Part shown: positions 59,650-64,000 of the stretch, piece by piece
How the letters are laid out: the number at the start of each line of letters is the position of its first letter
Numbering within the stretch: the first letter of the stretch is position 1
Origin: Oceaniferula flava
Lineage (GTDB): Bacteria > Verrucomicrobiota > Verrucomicrobiia > Verrucomicrobiales > Akkermansiaceae
DNA: 64,000 bases
Assembly: GCF_016811075.1 (NCBI RefSeq)
Contig: NZ_JAFBGL010000003.1
Location: 339,995 to 403,994, forward strand
Direction: 5' to 3'
Program-made: the position numbers and the translations under genes
Notes under the pieces: model-generated
The model's input: the letters and a program-made list of their open reading frames with translations, nothing else
The model's database searches: none
Told to the model about the DNA's origin: nothing

Positions 59650-60465
59650 ATGGGAAATAGGACGAATTCAGAAAATTGGGCAGCACAAGAGCGTTTGCGA
59701 GCCATTGAAAAAGCTGTCTGGTGGCGGGGGTGGATTGGTCGTGGCGATTTAGCGGAGATCTTCGGTATCTCACGGGCGCAGGCATCGAGCGATTTACAAA
59801 AGTTCCAGGAGCTGAATCCGGGCGCGCTGGTATATCAGATGAGCCGGAAGCGCTACGAAGGGCCTCCGGAGATGCGCTGTGTGCTTCATGAACCTCGGCT
59901 GGAGGAGGGCATGGCTGCATTTTTAGGCGACCGTTCAACGGCAGCTGTGTCACTGGGAAATACGGTGAACTCAGTGGCACGCGTGGATTTACCTCAGCGC
60001 AAAGGCAAGGACCTTGTGGAGCGGGCGCTGCTGATGGCTGTGGCCGAAGGACTCAAGCTGCGAGTGCGTTATTGGAGTGTCAACAGTGGCAAGGCCAGCT
60101 GGCGCTACTTGGCTCCGCACGCTTTTGGCCACGATGGCTACCGCTGGCATGTCCGCGCATGGTGCTACGAACGCGAGGCGTATCTCGATTTTGTGTTAGG
60201 CCGTATGGAGAAAACCGACTGGCCGGAGCCGCATGACTCTGTCCTGCCGGAGGATCAAGGTTGGCAGGAAACTGTGACTGTCAAACTTAAGCCAAACAGC
60301 GCACTGAATGACCCCGCCAAACGAGCCATTGAGATGGACTACGGCATCCGGAAGAACGGGCAATTAACCATCAAGGTGCGCCAGGCGATGGAGCGGTATC
60401 TCCTCGAGCACCTCCGAATTGGGCACGATGGAGGAGAATTGCCGCGACACTTTGAGCGCGTGTGA
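59650..60465 (+). CDS. WYL-domain transcriptional regulator
   Basis: The 271-residue protein has an N-terminal winged helix (RGWIGRGDLAEIFGISRAQASSDLQKFQELNPGALVY, residues 28-65), a WYL domain (VRYWSVNSGKASWRYLAPHAFGHDGYRWHVRAWCYEREAYLDFVLGRME, about 138-190) and a C-terminal WCX-like segment. The phrase RWHVRAWCYE...FVLGRM is typical of BrxR/CapW-type WYL regulators, which control phage-defence genes in some genomes; here the divergent gene is a VWA protein and no known defence enzyme is nearby. It probably represses itself and the VWA gene through the repeat at 59603-59635. Confidence 0.88.
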   Translation: MGNRTNSENWAAQERLRAIEKAVWWRGWIGRGDLAEIFGISRAQASSDLQKFQELNPGALVYQMSRKRYEGPPEMRCVLHEPRLEEGMAAFLGDRSTAAVSLGNTVNSVARVDLPQRKGKDLVERALLMAVAEGLKLRVRYWSVNSGKASWRYLAPHAFGHDGYRWHVRAWCYEREAYLDFVLGRMEKTDWPEPHDSVLPEDQGWQETVTVKLKPNSALNDPAKRAIEMDYGIRKNGQLTIKVRQAMERYLLEHLRIGHDGGELPRHFERV

Positions 60466-60509
60466 TGCTGCCAGAGCAAGTGCGGCTCTGACAGCAGATG
60501 GAGTCGTGT

Positions 60510-61037
60510 TTAATACGAAATGATCGCATTCACGGGGGTATCGCCGAGAAGCTCGCGACCGTTGAGGTCGGTGAGTTCGATCAGGAACGAGGCCGCTACG
60601 AGGTTGGCATCGAGTTGTTTGATCAATTTGATGGCCGCGGCTGCCGTGCCGCCGGTGGCTAACAGGTCGTCGATCAGCAGCACACTTTCGCCCGGCTGAA
60701 TGGCGTCCTTGTGAATCTCCACGATGTTTTCGCCGTATTCCAGCGAGTAGGCCATTTCGTGTGTTTGCCACGGGAGCTTGCCTTTTTTCCGCACCGGCAC
60801 AAAGCCGGCTTCGAGGTTGAGCGCGACGGGGGCGGCGAAGATGAAGCCGCGGGCGTCGATGCCCACCACCTTGTCGATTTTCTGTCCGCCGGATGTCGCG
60901 GTGAGTTCGTTCATCGAGTGACGCAGCAGCGCAGGATCGGAAAGGATGGGGGAGATGTCCTTGAACAAGATCCCTGGTTTGGGGAAATCGGGCACGTCGC
61001 GGATGCTGTCGCTGAGAAGTTGGGAAATCGTAGGCAT
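60510..61037 (-). CDS. apt: Adenine phosphoribosyltransferase
   Basis: Salvages adenine to AMP with PRPP. The 175-residue protein has the APRT start MPTISQLLSDSIRDVPDFPKPGILFKDISPIL, VVGIDARGFIFAAPVA and the PRPP loop SVLLIDDLLATGGTAAAAIKL. Length is typical. It is monocistronic, convergent with the WYL regulator gene and divergent from the two-component system. Confidence 0.96.
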   Translation of the reverse strand: MPTISQLLSDSIRDVPDFPKPGILFKDISPILSDPALLRHSMNELTATSGGQKIDKVVGIDARGFIFAAPVALNLEAGFVPVRKKGKLPWQTHEMAYSLEYGENIVEIHKDAIQPGESVLLIDDLLATGGTAAAAIKLIKQLDANLVAASFLIELTDLNGRELLGDTPVNAIISY

Positions 61038-61161
61038 GAGTGCATGCTAGGCGCGATCTTCGACTCGCCAAATCTCAAAAAGCAGAAAATTTCCACCCGC
61101 GTGAGTTTACACAATGTTTACAGACAAAGGCGGACCGGAATGGTAGTTTCAGCCAAATTAA

Positions 61162-61851
61162 ATGATGAAAGCTGATCCAGTAATCCTTGTGGTGGAAGAT
61201 GATGCGGCCGTGCGCCAGGGCGTGGTCGATTCCCTCAGCTTCTCCGGCTATCAGGTGCTCTCGGCGGCCGATGGTCGCGAGGGCATGGAGCAGGCATTGC
61301 GGGCGTCCTATCAGCTGCTGTTGCTCGATCTGGTGCTGCCACATCACAGTGGCTTTGACATTCTCGAAGCCCTGCGCAAAGAGCGCCCCGGACAGCCGGT
61401 GATTATTCTCTCAGCTCGCGGTGAGGAGGCGGATCGGGTCAAGGGCCTGACCATGGGGGCTGACGATTACGTGGTGAAGCCATTCAGCGTGCGTGAGTTG
61501 TTAGCCCGAGTCGATGCCGTGCTGCGACGCAGTTCCGAGCGCATTGTCGGGTCCGACCGCTACCCGTTCGACGGCGGCGAAATCGACTTTTCCAGACGCG
61601 AGGTGAGTTTGGAAAATGGCGACCGCAAAGAGCTCTCCGAGCGCGAATCCGATCTCATGCGCTACCTCATCGCCAATTCCGGTCGTGCCGTCGCCCGCGA
61701 TGAGCTGCTCAGGCAGGTGTGGCGGATCGACCCAAAAAATATCGAAACCCGCACCATCGACATGCACGTCGCCCATCTGCGCGAAAAGCTGGGGCCGACT
61801 GGTGCTAATGTGTTAGTGACGGTGCGGGGGAAAGGCTATCGCGTAGGTTAA
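61162..61851 (+). CDS. Two-component response regulator, OmpR/PhoB family
   Basis: The 229-residue protein has a receiver domain (ILVVEDDAAVRQGVVDSLSFSGYQVLSAADG) with the acidic pair DD, phospho-Asp in LLLLDLVLPHHSG near residue 56 and Lys in DDYVVKPFSVREL near 105, followed by a winged-helix Trans_reg_C domain (ELSERESDLMRYLIANSGRAVARDELLRQVWRIDPKNIETRTIDMHVAHLREKLG). The paired kinase starts 4 bases later, so they are cotranscribed. The stimulus is not known. Confidence 0.95.
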   Translation: MMKADPVILVVEDDAAVRQGVVDSLSFSGYQVLSAADGREGMEQALRASYQLLLLDLVLPHHSGFDILEALRKERPGQPVIILSARGEEADRVKGLTMGADDYVVKPFSVRELLARVDAVLRRSSERIVGSDRYPFDGGEIDFSRREVSLENGDRKELSERESDLMRYLIANSGRAVARDELLRQVWRIDPKNIETRTIDMHVAHLREKLGPTGANVLVTVRGKGYRVG

Positions 61852-61855
61852 GACC

Positions 61856-63835
61856 ATGAACAAACCTTGGATCATCTGGAGCTTGTCCGCGCTGTGTGCC
61901 ATTTTGGTGTTCGGTGCCATGGGCCTGATCACACGGCATACGCTCGGGTTGGAAAAAGAGCGGGCCCATGCGGAGGCGAGGGCTGAGTTAGAGGAACGAA
62001 TCAGACTATCATTATGGCGCATGGACACCGCCGCTGCCGGGATTTTAGCCGAGGAAAACAATCGACCGGCCTGGCATTTTCGCGATGTCGACTTACGCAA
62101 AACCACCCGGCTGACCCCTCTGAATCTCGACGTGCCGGAGAACATCAAACTTCATTTTGAGGTCAAACAAGGGCAGGTCAGCTCGCCTCAGCTCAACGGC
62201 TGGACGCAGCCGGGGAGCCAGTGGGATGCGCAACTCAGTCCGGTGCAGCAGGGGGTGAAGCTCACTCAGCAGCAGCAAAACAATTGGCGCACGCTGCAAG
62301 GCTTGCTCCAGAACGATGGCACGTTCCAAGGTTGGCAGGCCAAGCGCAACCATCAGAGCCAACTGACGGATGATAATCTCGGCGTGATTTCAGCCATCGC
62401 CCGGCGCGATCCAGCCAAGGACGCACTGATCGAGCCTGCGAAGCCGAGCCAGGAGGTGGTGGAGGCCGTGCAGCAGAGAAAAGGGGAATCGTCTGCCGCC
62501 GTGAGGTCGTCGGTGGCCTATCAGAACAATTACAACGTCGCGGAAAAAAGCAAACGCCAGGAGATCGTGAAAAAATCCGTGGACAATCGCGCTATGCAAC
62601 AGAAGGCGTGGTCGGGCGGAGCGAAAATGAAAAAGTCTTCGACGAAAACCGCTCCGTCGGTTCAAGCACCGGCAGCCGCGTTGGCAGAAGCCGGCGATGC
62701 CGAGATTGGCAAGAAGTTGGCGGAATCTCAGGAGCTCTTGGCAGGGCCACATATCTCGTCGTTGCGCCCCATCTGGCTGGCGGGTGAATTGCTCTTGGTG
62801 CGCGATGTGCAAGACCAGTCGGGCCGACGTGTGCAGGGGGTTTGGCTGGATGCGGAAGCGTTGAAAGAGACGCTCTTGAGGAACATCCGGGATCTGCTTC
62901 CCAATGCCGAGCTGGAACCTGTTAGGAAAAGTTTGCGCGTGATGTTAGGCGAAGAGCCCGACCCCAACGAGCAGGATCCCATGGTGATGGCCGCCCTGCC
63001 GTGGCGACTCATCCCCGGCGAGATGGCCGTGGTTGAACCGGTCGGCTGGACTCCCATGCGCAAGACCTTGGGCGTGGCATGGATCGGTGCCCTGTTTGCA
63101 GCCTTGGCGGCAGTGATTCTGCTGCGTGGCGTGGTTAAGCTAAGCGAGCGCCGGGCGTCATTTGTTTCTTCCGTCACCCACGAGCTACGCACCCCTCTCA
63201 CGACCTTCAGCCTCTACTCCGACATGCTGGCCGAGGGCATGGTGCAGGATGAAACGAAGCAGAGGGAATATCTGCAGACTTTGCGCAAGGAGTCGTCACG
63301 TCTCACACATCTGGTGGAGAATGTTTTGGCCTACTCCCGCATCGAGCGTGGTAGCGCCCGCGCCAGGGTGGAAAACGTGAGGGTCTCCGCCCTGATCGAT
63401 CGCATCTGTGAACGCCTCCGCCAACGCGCCGAGGAGGCCTGCATGGAGCTGCACTGTGAGGTCAGTCCGGAGGTGGCTGCCAGAGAGATTCAGGTCGATA
63501 CCACCGCGGTGGAGCAGATTCTTTTCAACCTCGTCGATAATGCCAGCAAGTATGCCAGCGGTAAGGACGATGGAAAGGTGATCGAGCTGCGTGCGCTGGA
63601 AACGCGTCAAGGCATCGCCTTCCAAGTCTGCGATCAGGGTCCGGGAGTGCCGAAGTCAGAGCAGCGCAAGCTCTTCAGAGCCTTCCACAAGTCGGCCCAA
63701 GAAGCTGCCCATACCAAACCGGGTGTCGGTCTGGGGCTGGCACTCTGTCGACGACTAGCCCGCGCCCTCGGAGGCGATCTCCGAATCGTCGATCAGGAAA
63801 AAGGCGCCTGTTTCGAACTACGTCTGCGTGTCTAA
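61856..63835 (+). CDS. Sensor histidine kinase with a large extracytoplasmic domain
   Basis: The 659-residue protein has an N-terminal helix (IIWSLSALCAILVFGAMGLIT), about 370 extracytoplasmic residues without a domain I recognise, including an Ala/Lys/Ser-rich disordered stretch (KMKKSSTKTAPSVQAPAAAL), and a second helix near 400-420 (TLGVAWIGALFAALAAVILL). No HAMP domain is obvious; the H box FVSSVTHELRTPLTTF with the His near 441 follows closely. The N box LFNLVDNASKY, G1 CDQGPGVP and G2 HTKPGVGLGLALC complete the ATPase. It is partner of the regulator 4 bases upstream. The long sensor domain is unusual for this layout. Confidence 0.93.
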   Translation: MNKPWIIWSLSALCAILVFGAMGLITRHTLGLEKERAHAEARAELEERIRLSLWRMDTAAAGILAEENNRPAWHFRDVDLRKTTRLTPLNLDVPENIKLHFEVKQGQVSSPQLNGWTQPGSQWDAQLSPVQQGVKLTQQQQNNWRTLQGLLQNDGTFQGWQAKRNHQSQLTDDNLGVISAIARRDPAKDALIEPAKPSQEVVEAVQQRKGESSAAVRSSVAYQNNYNVAEKSKRQEIVKKSVDNRAMQQKAWSGGAKMKKSSTKTAPSVQAPAAALAEAGDAEIGKKLAESQELLAGPHISSLRPIWLAGELLLVRDVQDQSGRRVQGVWLDAEALKETLLRNIRDLLPNAELEPVRKSLRVMLGEEPDPNEQDPMVMAALPWRLIPGEMAVVEPVGWTPMRKTLGVAWIGALFAALAAVILLRGVVKLSERRASFVSSVTHELRTPLTTFSLYSDMLAEGMVQDETKQREYLQTLRKESSRLTHLVENVLAYSRIERGSARARVENVRVSALIDRICERLRQRAEEACMELHCEVSPEVAAREIQVDTTAVEQILFNLVDNASKYASGKDDGKVIELRALETRQGIAFQVCDQGPGVPKSEQRKLFRAFHKSAQEAAHTKPGVGLGLALCRRLARALGGDLRIVDQEKGACFELRLRV

Positions 63836-63856
63836 CAGGGTGGTGATTTCCTGTAG

Positions 63857-63925
63857 CGAAGGCTTTGCAGCCTTCGTGCGCTGGCGGCTGATCACACCCT
63901 GACCGACGAAGAGTGCAAACTCTTC
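63857..63925. repeat. Pair of REP-like hairpins after the sensor kinase gene
   Basis: Two exact hairpins: CGAAGGCT-TTGC-AGCCTTCG (63857-63876) and GAAGAGT-GCAA-ACTCTTC (63908-63925), with complementary tetraloops (TTGC and GCAA). The first could act as a terminator, although neither is followed by a T-run. The twin layout looks like a small dispersed repeat. Confidence 0.5.
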
Positions 63926-64000
63926 CATGAGAAGGTATGTCAAAAGCAAAGTTGAAAATTCATTTTCACTATAGCCTAACAGTTACTTTTTTTAGAGGGC

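Overview
The window looks like chromosomal DNA of a member of the Verrucomicrobiota, probably class Verrucomicrobiae. This is inferred from the combination of features and was not tested by a database search. The features are three secreted proteins ending in a VPEP sorting tail plus hydrophobic stretch and basic end (PEP-CTERM), an ECF-like sigma factor beside a Ser/Thr kinase with a C-terminal sensor region, DUF1460, DUF5069, VTC and DUF4956 proteins, squalene-cyclase-like repeat proteins, and start codons that usually lack a strong Shine-Dalgarno sequence. Most of the window is ordinary core genome with short single genes or two-gene units on both strands.

Layout. 0-5.4 kb: the edge of an ABC-2 transporter, a lipoprotein, rpsP, obg, a VOC protein and a hypothetical protein. 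5.6-18 kb is the accessory heart: a lipoprotein, then a 7.8-kb gene for a 2595-residue glycine-rich autotransporter, an 0.8-kb gap with no convincing gene, then a divergent sigma factor and a membrane Ser/Thr kinase. 18-24.4 kb: a secreted cyclase-repeat protein with a YdjY-like partner, trxB, two LysR-type regulators and a PEP-CTERM protein. 24.5-32.7 kb: trkA-trkH, a YqgE protein, a thioredoxin-fold lipoprotein, a histone-H1-like/DksA fusion, rpmG-rpsR, folE2, a hypothetical protein and a CHAP-like protein. 32.9-40 kb: type II/IV secretion genes (GspE/PilB and GspF/PilC), an ornithine-cyclodeaminase-family protein and an M16 peptidase.

40-51 kb: a VTC-DUF4956 pair, sucC-sucD, mgtE, a HAD phosphatase, an MGDG-synthase-like glycosyltransferase, a single-pass membrane protein, an EF-hand protein and cdsA-dxr. 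51-57.8 kb: a PEP-CTERM trypsin-like protease, a DUF1460 amidase, a pseudopilin, uppP, a nuclease, hisF, tRNA-Val(GAC) and a PEP-CTERM protein with a thioester-like Cys/Gln pair. 57.8-64 kb: DUF5069, a von Willebrand A protein with a previously unlisted 42-residue membrane peptide gene, a divergent WYL-domain regulator with a candidate operator, apt, and an OmpR-type two-component system.

The strongest candidate for something undescribed is the autotransporter. Its glycine-rich passenger is cut by a short recurring NN(G/D)(T/S)I-GG rung at residues 193, 486, 938, 1394 and 1852, so the last three blocks have almost the same length (452, 456 and 458 residues). The second candidate is the small VWA / mini-membrane-protein / WYL-regulator locus near 59 kb.
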